Of a stretch of 64,000 nt of DNA, positions 18,114-27,909 are shown piece after piece (position 1 is the first letter of the stretch; each line of letters starts with the position of its first letter). Under the pieces are notes generated by a model. The model saw only the letters and a list, made by a program, of their open reading frames with translations, was not told where the DNA came from and did no database searches. This stretch comes from Geobacteraceae bacterium. GTDB taxonomy: Bacteria; Desulfobacterota; Desulfuromonadia; Geobacterales; Geobacteraceae. The DNA lies in contig JAMXLF010000012.1 of assembly GCA_024281055.1 (NCBI GenBank), positions 1-64,000 on the forward strand, given 5' to 3'. The position numbers and the translations under genes are program-made.

Positions 18114-21100
18114 AAAAACGAGTCAGACAGTTGTGGAGGACATTGATCCCGGCCGTAACCATGGCGGCCCTCCCCATGGTCGCGTCCGCGGCTAACCCGC
18201 TCTATCCCGCGGGCATCGGCTTCAATGCGTCCGTCGACTACACGAAGCCCAACTTTGCCCAGAGCCCGAACATCAGGAAGTTCATCGACTCGCTCCCCGG
18301 CCTGGGGGCAGCCAACAAGAACAACCTCGGGCAATATATCCCGGTCGCGATTCCCGACACCACCACGTTCCCGGGAGCCGACTACTACGAGCTCGGCCTC
18401 AAGCAGTACACGCAGAAGATGAACACCGACCTCCCGGCCACAACGCTCAGGGGGTACTACCAGAAGAACACCACCGATCCGACGGTCCTGAACGTCAGCC
18501 AATACCTGGGACCGGCAGTCATCGCCCATCGCAACCGCCCGGTCCGCTTCAAGTGGCACAACGAGCTCGGCGTTGGCCTCGCGGGCAACCTTCCCCTGCC
18601 GGTTGACACCAACGTCATGGGAGCCGGCATGGGACCCGTTGCCGGCCAGAACTACACCCAGAACCGTGCCACCATCCACCTCCACGGCGGCCGCACCCCG
18701 TGGATCAGCGATGGTACGCCGCATCAATGGATCACCCCCGCCGGTGAGTCGAGCCCCTACCTGAAGGGGGCCAGCTTCCAGAACGTCCCCGACATGGTCA
18801 ACGGCTCGGTGGTGAACGGCGTGGCCGTCCCGTGCGCCGGCGGCACCACCTGCTTCACGCCGGCCCCGGGCGACGGGATCGGAACGGACTTCTACACGAA
18901 CGAGCAGAGCTCGCGTCTGCTCTTCTTCCACGACCACGCCTACGGCATCACCCGGCTGAACGTCTATGGCGGTGAGGCTGCACCCTACATCATCACCTCC
19001 CAGGCGGAGGAAGACCTCCTCACCGGGACGAACGTATCGGGCGCCAACCCGGCGGGCAAGCAGATCCTCCCCGACATGGGCGGCGTCTACCACTGGGGCG
19101 TCCCGCTGGTCATCCAGGACAAGTCCTTCGTGAACGATGTCACCACACCTCCGGGACCGGGCTTCCCGGCCGCGACCTCGGGGTATGTCCCCACATCGCC
19201 CACCCTGACCACCGACCCCCTCTGGGCGTTCTACGTGGTTCCGGCGGCAGCCGGCGGCAGTCTCTGGTTCCCCCACGAGTATATGCCGATCGAGAACATC
19301 TTCGACCCGACCGGGAACACCCCCAACGGCAGGTGGGACTATGCCCCGTTCATGAACCCGCCGATGGTCCCGACAAACCTCACCCTTCCCAGCCCGACCA
19401 TCATCCCGGAAGCCTTCCAGGACACCGCGGTGGTTAACGGCACCGCCTTCCCGTACGTCGAGCTGCCGCCGGACACCGTTCGCTTCCGGATCCTGAACGC
19501 CTGCAACGACCGCTCCCTCAACCTGCAGGTCTACAAGGCCGACCCGATGCGGATCAACGTCACCAACGGCGGGACCAACTACACGGCCCCTACCGTTACG
19601 ATCACCGGTAACGCCGGCACCTATACTTCGGCTACGGCCACGGTCTCTCCCGGCACCATCTCGTCGATCAACGGCGGAGGGTGTTCGCACTTCAGCCAGG
19701 CGCCCACCGTTACCCTCACGGGCGGCGGCGGCACCTGCGCAAACGTGTTTGCCACCATTCTCTCCAACTCGAGCGGCTTGCTTGAGTTCACGGCCCAGGG
19801 GTGCACCGGCTTCACCTCCGCCCCCATAGTCACCATTTCCGGCGGTGGCGGCGGCACCTGTACCTCGGCCCCCGTGGCAACGATCATCCCCAAAGGTGTC
19901 ATCACCGGCATTACCGTAACGGGTGCCCAGGGTTACCGCTCCGACCAGCCTGCCCCCACGGTCGCCATTTCCGACTCGACCGGCACGGGCGCGGCTGCCA
20001 CTGCCTTCGTGAACACTGAAGTGGCAATGGTTCCCGCGGCCCCGAACTCGAACTTCCCGACCTGGCCGTCGGACGGCCGCGATGGCGGCGTCCCCGACCC
20101 GACCACGGCGGCTCCGCCCTGGGTCCAGATCGGCAACGAGGCCGGCTTCTTGGCCCAGGCCGCCGTATGGCCGCAGCAACCGCTGGCTTACGAGCAAAGC
20201 CGTCAGAACATCCCGACCCTCGGCGTCACCTACCATACGCTCCTCCTGATGCCGGCGATGCGCGCCGACGTCATCCTCGATCTGCGCGGCTACAAGGATG
20301 GCGACACCCTCATCCTGTACAACGACGGCCCCGCCCCCATGCCGGGGTTCTGGCCGATCAACGACTACTACACCGACGACCCGGACAACACTGCCACCGG
20401 CGGCGCACCCACGACCCCGCCCGGTTTCGGTCCCAACATCCGTACTGTCATGCAGATCCGGATCAAGGGAACCAAGACGTCTAACTTCAACTTCGACCTG
20501 CCCTCGCTGCAGACCGCGCTGCCGCAGGCCTTCGCCGTCGAGCAGGACAAACCCCTCGTGCCGCAGATGGCATACAACGCCGCCTATCCCGGTTTTGCCA
20601 CCTTCGACACCTATGCCCAGAACTACTATGACACCCTGAACCTGACCGGCACGGCCCAGCCCATCAACAAGATCAAGGCCACTGCCCCGGGTGCCGGCTA
20701 CACCACGGCCCCGACGGTCAACATCGTCGGCGGCGGCGGCACGGGCGGCGCCACGGCCACGGCGGGCCTCAATCCCATGGGCGCCGTTACGCTCCTCACC
20801 TCCGGCGCCGGCTACACCACGACTCCCGCCGTCACGGTAGGCGCTCCGCTCGCCGGCGGCGTCCCGGCCACGGTCCTCGCGACAGTGACAGGCGGCGCGG
20901 TTACCGCCCTGACAGTCGATGAGCCGGGCTCCAACTACGACACCACAGCCACTGCCATCGCCCCGACCTGCACCATCGCAGCACCGCCCTGCACGATCAA
21001 CGGCACATCGTGCGTGCAGGCAACCTGCTCCATAATGGTGGCATCGGCCGGACTCGTAGGCTCCATCAACGTCACCACCCCCGGTTCCTACACCGGCCAG

Positions 21101-22969
21101 CCGTACGTCTACTTGACCGGCGGCGGCGGCACGGGCGCCACGGCAGCTGCCCTGCTGAACGGGGCCAAGGTGTTCACCGGCAAAAACCTGACCGAGGGCT
21201 CCGACCCCGACTTCGGCCGGATGGACGTGCGGCTCGGCTCCACCCCCAACCCGCTGACGCCGAGCGTCGGCAACGGCATGGTGGTCGGCGTAGCCCGCTA
21301 CATCGACCCGCCGACCGAGATGCTGAACGACGGCGAAGTCATCCTCTGGCGTATCACCCACCTGGGGGTCGACTCCCATGCCATGCACTTCCACCTCTTC
21401 GACCTGCAGGTCGTCAACCATGTCGACTACACCAACGTCGTCAAGCCCCCTTACGCTGACGAGATCGGCTGGCGGGAAACCATCAGGACCAACCCGATGG
21501 AAGACATCATCGTGGCGATCAAGCCGAGGGCGATGTCGCTTCCCTTCCCGATCCCCAGAAGCAACCGGCTTCTGGACGTGACGAACGCGGCGAACGTCAA
21601 CACAAACTTCCTCCCCATCGCGCCGCCTGCAGGCGTAGCGGCAGTCGCCCAGATCACCAACTCTCCGACCGACTTCGGTTGGGAATACGTCTGGCACTGT
21701 CACCTGCTGGGGCATGAAGAGAACGACATGATGCGGCCGATAGTCTTCCTTCCGGCCACCGCCCTGCCGCCGACGCCCGGTCTCGCAACTACCGGCCTGG
21801 TGGCGTCCGCCGGTCAGGTCGCCCTGACTTGGACAATGCCGGCCCCCACGGGCTTCACCAATATGCCGACCGGCTTCAACATCCAGCGCTGCACCGGCAC
21901 CACGTGCACGCCTGCGACCATCGCAACATTGAACAGCGGAGACGCGCTCACCTATACCGACACCACGGTCGCATCGGGCACGGCATACCGGTACGCGGTC
22001 CAGGCCTTCAACAACTTCGGCACCGCGACCTCGACCGCCAGAAACGTAACCGAGTCGACATTCACTGCCGTCACCGCCTCCATCACCTCGCCGGCAACCG
22101 GCACAATATTCGCTACTCCGGCGACCATCCCGTTGACGGCAACCGCCACCGGCGGGACCATCAGCAACGTGGCGTTCTACAACGGTGCCACCCTGCTCGG
22201 GACCGTCACCACGTCACCGTACACCTTCAACTGGACCGGCGTGGGTATAGGTACCTACACCGTAACCGCCAAGGCCACCAACAGCACGGGAGCGACGACT
22301 GTTTCCGCACCGATTACGGTGATTGTGCAAACTGCGACCACACCTCCGGCAACAGCGCCGACTATCGCCAGCCCGTCAGGCCCCGGGATCGCCACAACGA
22401 CCACCTTTAACGTCAACGCCATGGCCGGAGCCACTGGTTACGTGATCTGGCTCCAGAACAACACCACGAACACCGGTGGTCCCATCAGCTTTACGGCAGC
22501 TCAGGGTGGGACCTCATGTGCCGCAGGCACCGGCACATGTACGTTCACTCCGCCGGCAGGGTCTCTCGTCGCCGGCGACGGCTATGCATGGGCAGCTGCG
22601 GCAACGAATGCGGCAGGTCAGGGGCCATGGAGTACTCCGTTACTCTTCTCCATTCCCCTTCCGGCACCGACTATCGTTAGCCCCACCGGCCCCGGGATAG
22701 CCACCACTGCCACCTTTAACGTCAACGCCGTGCCAGGGGCCACTGGTTACGTGATCTGGCTCCAGAACAACACCACGAACACCGGTGGTCCCATCAGCTT
22801 CACGGCAGCTCAGGGTGGGACCTCATGTGCCGCAGGCACCGGAGTATGCACATTCACTCCGCCGGCAGGGTCTCTGGTTTCCACCGACAACTACGCGTGG
22901 GCTGCTGCCGCTGTAAATGCGGTAGGTCAGGGACCATGGAGCACGCCACTTCTCTTCGGTGCTCTGTAA
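18110..22969 (+). CDS. Very large secreted multicopper oxidase with repeat insertions, FN3 and Ig-like modules
   Basis: 1619 residues with a signal peptide (about 1-28, ending MVASAA). All four copper-binding segments are present: TIHLHGG (about 188), FFHDHAYG (about 271), HAMHFHLF (about 1090) and WHCHLLGHEENDMM (about 1193), so types 1, 2 and 3 copper sites are predicted. A Gly/Thr-rich beta-repeat block (about 482-633) interrupts the middle cupredoxin, and a second block of the same GYTTAPTV..GGGGTG type (about 857-1018) precedes the third. After the oxidase come an FN3-like domain (about 1224-1322), an Ig-like domain (about 1324-1410) and two near-identical 103-residue repeats. Related Geobacter and metal-oxidising proteins (OmpB-like) act at the cell surface on metals; the substrate here is not shown by sequence. 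Confidence 0.88.
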   Translation: MKKRVRQLWRTLIPAVTMAALPMVASAANPLYPAGIGFNASVDYTKPNFAQSPNIRKFIDSLPGLGAANKNNLGQYIPVAIPDTTTFPGADYYELGLKQYTQKMNTDLPATTLRGYYQKNTTDPTVLNVSQYLGPAVIAHRNRPVRFKWHNELGVGLAGNLPLPVDTNVMGAGMGPVAGQNYTQNRATIHLHGGRTPWISDGTPHQWITPAGESSPYLKGASFQNVPDMVNGSVVNGVAVPCAGGTTCFTPAPGDGIGTDFYTNEQSSRLLFFHDHAYGITRLNVYGGEAAPYIITSQAEEDLLTGTNVSGANPAGKQILPDMGGVYHWGVPLVIQDKSFVNDVTTPPGPGFPAATSGYVPTSPTLTTDPLWAFYVVPAAAGGSLWFPHEYMPIENIFDPTGNTPNGRWDYAPFMNPPMVPTNLTLPSPTIIPEAFQDTAVVNGTAFPYVELPPDTVRFRILNACNDRSLNLQVYKADPMRINVTNGGTNYTAPTVTITGNAGTYTSATATVSPGTISSINGGGCSHFSQAPTVTLTGGGGTCANVFATILSNSSGLLEFTAQGCTGFTSAPIVTISGGGGGTCTSAPVATIIPKGVITGITVTGAQGYRSDQPAPTVAISDSTGTGAAATAFVNTEVAMVPAAPNSNFPTWPSDGRDGGVPDPTTAAPPWVQIGNEAGFLAQAAVWPQQPLAYEQSRQNIPTLGVTYHTLLLMPAMRADVILDLRGYKDGDTLILYNDGPAPMPGFWPINDYYTDDPDNTATGGAPTTPPGFGPNIRTVMQIRIKGTKTSNFNFDLPSLQTALPQAFAVEQDKPLVPQMAYNAAYPGFATFDTYAQNYYDTLNLTGTAQPINKIKATAPGAGYTTAPTVNIVGGGGTGGATATAGLNPMGAVTLLTSGAGYTTTPAVTVGAPLAGGVPATVLATVTGGAVTALTVDEPGSNYDTTATAIAPTCTIAAPPCTINGTSCVQATCSIMVASAGLVGSINVTTPGSYTGQPYVYLTGGGGTGATAAALLNGAKVFTGKNLTEGSDPDFGRMDVRLGSTPNPLTPSVGNGMVVGVARYIDPPTEMLNDGEVILWRITHLGVDSHAMHFHLFDLQVVNHVDYTNVVKPPYADEIGWRETIRTNPMEDIIVAIKPRAMSLPFPIPRSNRLLDVTNAANVNTNFLPIAPPAGVAAVAQITNSPTDFGWEYVWHCHLLGHEENDMMRPIVFLPATALPPTPGLATTGLVASAGQVALTWTMPAPTGFTNMPTGFNIQRCTGTTCTPATIATLNSGDALTYTDTTVASGTAYRYAVQAFNNFGTATSTARNVTESTFTAVTASITSPATGTIFATPATIPLTATATGGTISNVAFYNGATLLGTVTTSPYTFNWTGVGIGTYTVTAKATNSTGATTVSAPITVIVQTATTPPATAPTIASPSGPGIATTTTFNVNAMAGATGYVIWLQNNTTNTGGPISFTAAQGGTSCAAGTGTCTFTPPAGSLVAGDGYAWAAAATNAAGQGPWSTPLLFSIPLPAPTIVSPTGPGIATTATFNVNAVPGATGYVIWLQNNTTNTGGPISFTAAQGGTSCAAGTGVCTFTPPAGSLVSTDNYAWAAAAVNAVGQGPWSTPLLFGAL
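22355..22969 (+). repeat. In-frame tandem duplication of about 309 bases at the oxidase C-terminus
   Basis: Two units starting near 22355 and 22664, identical over long stretches (for example the segment around GTGATCTGGCTCCAGAAC at 22442 and 22751, period 309 bases). Each encodes a 103-residue Ig/FN3-like module containing GYVIWLQNNTTNTGG. The near-identity at DNA level points to a recent duplication. Confidence 0.85.
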
Positions 22970-22983
22970 TTCCATGCTGAAAA

Positions 22984-23013
22984 GGGGGTGCAACAGTGAA
23001 ATGTTGCACCCCC
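22984..23013 (+). terminator. Strong hairpin after the multicopper oxidase
   Basis: GGGGGTGCAACA, loop GTGAAA, TGTTGCACCCCC: a perfect 12-base stem 14 bases after the stop codon. There is no T-run directly after it; the second hairpin follows at once. Confidence 0.65.
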
Positions 23014-23017
23014 CCCT

Positions 23018-23051
23018 CGGGATGCAGCATTCCGGGCTGCATCCCGATTTT
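23018..23051 (+). terminator. Second hairpin with T-rich tail
   Basis: CGGGATGCAGC, seven-base loop, GCTGCATCCCG, then ATTTTCA. With the hairpin at 22984 it isolates the oxidase operon from the kinase gene downstream. From here to 23283 no gene is evident. Confidence 0.6.
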
Positions 23052-23283
23052 CATGGAAACCCGTGATGATTCAGGCCGGAACCGTTCTTCATATCGCACC
23101 TCTCAGTTCTGTCCGATTGCTTCGTTAGCTGCGCATTCCATCGTCATTCCGAATCGATACCTCCAGATAAGTTGCCACATCCCCCCTGAGTTGTACAATT
23201 TAATGACATCCGCAACGCCGTTACGCTGCCCCCCACGCGAAGTGCACCCTCGGGAGGCTGTCGGCGACCACAAGGGAGAACCC

Positions 23284-24477
23284 ATGCCCGAACGCGGCAT
23301 CCCGCAGGGGAAAAGAAGAACGCGTGAGCAGGATGCAGGAATCCAGCGGCAGATAGCCTTCGCAACCGATCTCTTCTACGGCGACGCCAGAATGCGCACG
23401 CTCCTGGAGTCGCTCGCCGAAGGGATCGTCATCATCGACAGCTCCAGGACCATTCTGCTGGTCAATGCCGCCGCGGAGAATATGTTCGGCTACCGGAGGG
23501 AGGAGCTCATCGGCAAACCCCATGCCATTCTCATCCCCGAGCGCCTCCGCGAGATCCATGAAGAGGACCAGACACGGTACTTCGCCGAGCCGCGGATCAG
23601 GCCGATGGGGGCGCTTCTCGACCTCGTCGCTCGCCGCCGGGACGGGAGCGAGTTTCCGGTGGAAATCAGCCTGAGCTTCATCGAAAGCGAAAACGGGATC
23701 CTCGTGATGGCGCTGGTCAGCGACATCACGGTCCGCAAACGGGCGGAAGACGACCTGCTCGCGGCGAATACCGAGCTTCAGCGCTCCAACCGGGAACTTG
23801 AACTGTTCGCCTCCGTGACATCCCACGACCTCCAGGAACCGCTGCACACGATAACGAGCTACACCGAGCTCCTTGCCCACAAGTACCGGGAGAAGCTTGA
23901 TCAGCAGGCCGATGCGTACATGCACTACATCGTGGACGCCGCGACCCACATGCACCTGATGATCAACGACCTCCTCGCCTACGCGCGCATCGGCACGAGG
24001 GGGAAACCGTTCGAGCCCGTGGCGATGGACGCCGTTCTCGGCCTGGCGCTCAACAACCTCAGGAAATCCATCGAGGAGAGCGGCGCAACCGTCGAGCGCG
24101 GGGAGCTGCCGGAAGTGGATGGTGACGGCGTGCAGCTGACAGAACTCTGGCAGAACCTGATCGGGAATGCCGTCAAGTTCAGGAAAAAGGACATGCCGCT
24201 CCAGGTCCGTATTTCCGCGGAGCGCAGAGGGAGCGAGTGGGTCTTCGGCGTGCGCGACAATGGCATCGGCATCGAGCCCCGCTTTTTCGGTCGTATCTTC
24301 GAGGTCTTCCGCCAGCTTCACCCCCGCGAGGAGTATGCGGGGAGCGGCATGGGGCTCGCGATCTGCCGCAAGATCGTGGAGCGCCACGGCGGGCGCATCT
24401 GGGTAGAGTCGGCGTTCGGTGAGGGGACGTCATTCTTCTTCACGCTGCCGGTGAGAGGAATAGATCATGAAAGATGA
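23284..24477 (+). CDS. PAS sensor histidine kinase (phytochrome-like transmitter)
   Basis: 397 residues from the ATG at 23284 (AAGGGAGA upstream). The frame is open upstream to 22996, but that part reads through the terminator hairpins and is not protein-like. PAS at about 35-150. The transmitter FASVTSHDLQEPLHT has His 181, with NLIGNAVKFR, DNGIGIE and GSGMGLA. This is the cyanobacterial phytochrome (Cph1)-type transmitter class. The last 11 bases overlap the next gene, a single-domain receiver of the Rcp1 type, which is the expected partner of such kinases (family knowledge). Confidence 0.9.
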   Translation: MPERGIPQGKRRTREQDAGIQRQIAFATDLFYGDARMRTLLESLAEGIVIIDSSRTILLVNAAAENMFGYRREELIGKPHAILIPERLREIHEEDQTRYFAEPRIRPMGALLDLVARRRDGSEFPVEISLSFIESENGILVMALVSDITVRKRAEDDLLAANTELQRSNRELELFASVTSHDLQEPLHTITSYTELLAHKYREKLDQQADAYMHYIVDAATHMHLMINDLLAYARIGTRGKPFEPVAMDAVLGLALNNLRKSIEESGATVERGELPEVDGDGVQLTELWQNLIGNAVKFRKKDMPLQVRISAERRGSEWVFGVRDNGIGIEPRFFGRIFEVFRQLHPREEYAGSGMGLAICRKIVERHGGRIWVESAFGEGTSFFFTLPVRGIDHER

Positions 24478-24916
24478 GCGACAGAGGGATGGATTGGTCG
24501 ATATTCTGCTGGTCGAGGACAACCCGGCGGACGTGAACATGCTGCGGGAGAGCTTCCGGGAGAGCAAGATCGGGAACGAGCTCCACGTGGTGAACGACGG
24601 AGAGAGGGCGCTCGATTTTCTTCACCAGCGGGGAGCGTTCACCACGGCGCCACGGCCGGACCTGGTCCTGCTCGACATCGGCCTGCCAAAAATGAGCGGG
24701 CTCGACGTCCTGGCGGAGATCAAGGCCGATCCCGATCTGAGGCGCATCCCGGTCATCATCCTCACCACGTCGGAATCGGAAGAAGACGTCTTCAAAAGCT
24801 ACGACCTGCACGCCAACAGCTTCATTACGAAACCGGTCCACCTGACCCAGCTCTTCGAGCTGTTGAAGACCATCGAGGATTTCTGGTTCGGCATCGTGAA
24901 ATTGCCTTCGAGGTAA
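24467..24916 (+). CDS. Single-domain response regulator, Rcp1-like
   Basis: 149 residues, receiver only. It begins VDILLVEDNPADVNMLRESF, has Asp 70 in LVLLDIGLPKMSG, Thr in ILTTSE and Lys in ITKPVHL. The insertion between strands (HQRGAFTTAPRPD) is typical of the Rcp1 family that takes phosphate from phytochrome-like kinases. It overlaps the kinase gene by 11 bases and ends seven bases before the next gene, so all three are one transcript. Confidence 0.9.
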   Translation: MKDERQRDGLVDILLVEDNPADVNMLRESFRESKIGNELHVVNDGERALDFLHQRGAFTTAPRPDLVLLDIGLPKMSGLDVLAEIKADPDLRRIPVIILTTSESEEDVFKSYDLHANSFITKPVHLTQLFELLKTIEDFWFGIVKLPSR

Positions 24917-25360
24917 CCAAGATATGCACAACGCGAAACTCGACATCCTGCTGTTCGAGGACGACCTTGCGGAAGCGGACCTGATCAGGGAGATGCTCGC
25001 GGAAGCCAGAGGGAACGAATTCTCCGTGGAACACGTCCGGTACCTGGCAGACGGACTCGCCCTGCTCAAGAACCGGAGCTTCGATTGCATCCTGGTCGAT
25101 CTCGGCCTCCCCGACAGCCAGGGGCTGGAGACGGCGCTGGCGGTGCGCGGCCAGGCAAAACTGACGCCGATCGGCATCGTGACCATCCTCGATGATGAAG
25201 AACTGGCGCTCAAGGCGCTGCAGATGGACATCCAGGACTACCTGGTCAAAGGCGAGATAACCGGCACCCTGCTGGTACGCTCGATACGGTATGCCATCCA
25301 GAGAAAACGCATCGCCGAGGAATTGCGGGTGAGCGAGGAGCGCTTTCGCGCCTTGGTGAC
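24910..25360 (+). repeat. Long DNA duplication shared with 28356-28806
   Basis: From the ribosome binding region (GAGGTAAC) through the receiver domain and the start of the PAS domain, the genes at 24924 and 28370 agree at nearly every base over about 440 bases, far more than the rest of the two genes, which end in different kinase types. The gene at 45751 has a more diverged version. Confidence 0.8.
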
Positions 25361-26417
25361 GGCCAGCTCAGAGGTGCTATACCGGATGAGCCCGGACTGG
25401 AGCGAGATGCGCCAGCTCTTCAGCAAACAATTCCTGGCCGGCACGGAAGGCCCGAGCAGGACCTGGCGCCAGAAATACATCCATCCGGACGACCAGCCGC
25501 ACGTGAATGCAGCCATCCAGGAAGCCATCCGCACCAAGAGCATGTTCGAACTGGAACACCGGGTCCGGCTGGCCGACGGCAGTTTGGGATGGACATACTC
25601 GCGTGCGGTTCCGCTGACGGATGACCATGGCGAGATCGTCGAATGGTTCGGAGCCGCCAGCAACATCACCGACCGCAAGCGGGCGGAGGAGAAGATCGAG
25701 CGGCTGCACACCGACCTGGCAGTGCGGGCCGCCGAGCTGGAGGATGCCAATTGGGAGTTGGAGGCGTTCAACCACACTGTCGCCCACGACCTGCGCCAAC
25801 CGCTGAATATCGTCAACAGTTTCTGCCAGGTAATCAAGGAGCTGTGTAGCGATAAACTCGACACGCAGTGTGCGGGATATCTCCGGGAGGCCTACGAGGG
25901 GACCCTGCGCATGAACCGGCTCATCGACACCCTGCTCAAATTTTCCCAGATGGCCCACATCGAACTGCGCCGGAAAACCATGGACCTGTCCAGAATGGCA
26001 CGGGAGGCGGCTGAAGAGCTGAGGTCGGCCGATCCCAAGCGCCGAGCGACCTTCCGCATCGCCGACGGGGTAACGGTCGACGGGGACCCGGCCCTTTTGC
26101 GGGTGGTCATGGACAACCTCCTCGGCAACGCCTGGAAGTACACCGCCGGGGGTGAAGAGGCGGTCATCGAGTTCGGCGTTGCGGAGGTCGAGGGAACGCC
26201 CGCCTTTTTCGTCAGCGACAACGGACCCGGTTTCGACATGGCGGACGCGGAGAAGCTCTTCATGCCCTTCCAGCGTCTCCCAGGCGCCGAGGATTTCGGG
26301 GGCCACGGCATCGGTCTCGCCACCGTGGAGCGGATCATCCGCCGCCACGGCGGCAGGATCTGGGCCGAGGGAGAACCGGGCAAGGGGGCGACATTTTATT
26401 TTACGCTGCACTCATAA
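24924..26417 (+). CDS. Receiver-PAS-histidine kinase
   Basis: 497 residues. An N-terminal receiver (1-120) with FEDD, Asp 59 in ILVDLGLPDSQG and a C-terminal YLVKGE Lys; a PAS domain (about 130-255, VTASSEVLYRMSPDW); then the transmitter FNHTVAHDLRQPLNI with His 288 and Cys at H+13, H+20 and H+28. The ATPase domain is intact (NLLGNAWKYT, DNGPGFD, GHGIGLA). A receiver at the N-terminus means this kinase is itself switched by phosphorylation from an upstream kinase, possibly the one at 23284 (inference from the operon). Its first 430 bases are almost identical to those of the gene at 28370. Confidence 0.9.
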   Translation: MHNAKLDILLFEDDLAEADLIREMLAEARGNEFSVEHVRYLADGLALLKNRSFDCILVDLGLPDSQGLETALAVRGQAKLTPIGIVTILDDEELALKALQMDIQDYLVKGEITGTLLVRSIRYAIQRKRIAEELRVSEERFRALVTASSEVLYRMSPDWSEMRQLFSKQFLAGTEGPSRTWRQKYIHPDDQPHVNAAIQEAIRTKSMFELEHRVRLADGSLGWTYSRAVPLTDDHGEIVEWFGAASNITDRKRAEEKIERLHTDLAVRAAELEDANWELEAFNHTVAHDLRQPLNIVNSFCQVIKELCSDKLDTQCAGYLREAYEGTLRMNRLIDTLLKFSQMAHIELRRKTMDLSRMAREAAEELRSADPKRRATFRIADGVTVDGDPALLRVVMDNLLGNAWKYTAGGEEAVIEFGVAEVEGTPAFFVSDNGPGFDMADAEKLFMPFQRLPGAEDFGGHGIGLATVERIIRRHGGRIWAEGEPGKGATFYFTLHS

Positions 26418-26462
26418 GGGCCGGAATCATCAAACAGCTCGGCACAATGACGCGGGGGTTGA

Positions 26463-27878
26463 ATGACGTATAGACTGAACAAATCGGATCGTATCAGCAT
26501 CGGGCGGATCGTGGCCATTTATGCCATCTTCAGCTGTCTCTGGATTTATCTTTCGGACCGCGTCCTGGGCCTGCTCGTGCGGGATGCGGCAACGATAACC
26601 CGCCTTTCCGTCGTCAAAGGCTTTGCATTCGTCGTCATCACGACCTATCTTCTCGACAGGCTCATGATCAGGCATATCCGGACCATCAGGGAAGCGGACG
26701 ACCGGATCCGGGAGCTCAACAAGGCCCTGGAGGGCCGGAATGCGGAGCTCGACGCAGAGAGGGCGCACTGGCGGGCGGCCATAGAGGGGATTGCCGATGA
26801 GGTGTGGATCAGCAATGCACAGGGGAGGATGAGTCTCGTGAATCTTCCCTCCGTAACCAGGATGGGGTTGGAGGAGTTCAAGGATAAGAGCGTTGATGAG
26901 ATCCTGGAGACGGTAGAGATCCTGAATCCGGACGGGAACCCGCGTCCGCCGGGCGATGCGCCACTGCTCAAGTCGCTGCGTGGCGAGGTCGTCCGCGGGG
27001 AAGAAATCATGCGCCATCGCGAGACGGGAAACGAGCGGTACCGCCAGTTCAGCTCCGCGCCCATACGCGATACCGCCGGCACGATATCGGGCGCGGTGGC
27101 GATCGTACGAGACATCACCGACCACAAGCTGGCGGAGGAAGCGCTCCGCCAGGCAAAAGAAGCGGCTGAGGCTGCCAGCCTGGCCAAGAGCCAGTTCCTC
27201 GCCAACATGAGCCACGAGCTGCGCACCCCAATGGCCGGCGTTCTCGGCATGCTCGAAATAGCCCTCGGCGGCCCCCTTGAAGCGGAGCAGCGGGAATTCA
27301 TTCAGACAGCTCTTCATTCGGGCCGTTCCCTCGCCAGGATTCTGAACGACATCCTCACCATGACCAGTATCGAGGCGGGAATGCTCTCGATAGAGGAAAA
27401 ACGGTTTTCACCGCGCGAATGCGTGGCCGGCGTTGTGGACATCTTCGTTGCCGAGGCGCGGCGCAAGGGACTCGACCTCGCTCTTTCGGTTGCGCAGGAC
27501 GTGCCGGACACCCTGGTCGGAGACCAGTTGCAACTCAGGCAGGTCCTGACGAATCTTGTGGGTAACGCCGTCAAATTTACCGAGCGGGGGAAGGTGGAGC
27601 TCACGGTAGTGGCATCGCGCGCCGTCCCCTCCGGGCCCCGGGATGTCACCTTCACTGTCACGGACACAGGCATCGGCATCCCCGACGACAAGAAGCCCCT
27701 GATCTTTCGTCCCTTCAGCCAGGTGGACGCCTCCCACACCCGCAGGTACGGCGGCACCGGGCTCGGCCTGGTGATCAGCAAGGGGATCGTGGAGCGGATG
27801 GGAGGAACGATCACCTTCGAGTGCGAGGAGGACGCAGGGTGCAGTTTCACGGTTACCGTGTCGTTCGGGATTGAATGA
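26463..27878 (+). CDS. Membrane-anchored PAS histidine kinase
   Basis: 471 residues. Two membrane helices at about 14-39 (IVAIYAIFSCLWIYL) and 46-68 (VVKGFAFVVITTYLLDRL) with almost no extracytoplasmic loop, so sensing is likely intramembrane or by the PAS domain (about 95-225). Transmitter NMSHELRTPMAGVLG, His 251, with NLVGNAVKFT, DTGIGIP and GTGLGLV. Closest relative in the window is the hybrid kinase at 14358; here the receiver is the separate gene 31 bases downstream, so fission or fusion separates the two. The ribosome binding site is poor (GGGGG at about 26454). Confidence 0.88.
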   Translation: MTYRLNKSDRISIGRIVAIYAIFSCLWIYLSDRVLGLLVRDAATITRLSVVKGFAFVVITTYLLDRLMIRHIRTIREADDRIRELNKALEGRNAELDAERAHWRAAIEGIADEVWISNAQGRMSLVNLPSVTRMGLEEFKDKSVDEILETVEILNPDGNPRPPGDAPLLKSLRGEVVRGEEIMRHRETGNERYRQFSSAPIRDTAGTISGAVAIVRDITDHKLAEEALRQAKEAAEAASLAKSQFLANMSHELRTPMAGVLGMLEIALGGPLEAEQREFIQTALHSGRSLARILNDILTMTSIEAGMLSIEEKRFSPRECVAGVVDIFVAEARRKGLDLALSVAQDVPDTLVGDQLQLRQVLTNLVGNAVKFTERGKVELTVVASRAVPSGPRDVTFTVTDTGIGIPDDKKPLIFRPFSQVDASHTRRYGGTGLGLVISKGIVERMGGTITFECEEDAGCSFTVTVSFGIE

Positions 27879-27909
27879 ACTAACATACCAGCAGGAGGGA
27901 AATCAAATA

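Noticed and set aside
18086-21715. Open minus-strand frame of 1209 codons opposite the multicopper oxidase
   Set aside because: A Gly/Asp/Val/Arg-rich shadow of the Thr/Pro/Gly-rich oxidase; no domain and no ribosome binding site.
22996-23283. 96-codon upstream extension of the kinase at 23284
   Set aside because: It would be translated from the terminator hairpins of the previous operon and reads as low-complexity non-domain sequence; the ATG at 23284 has the ribosome binding site.
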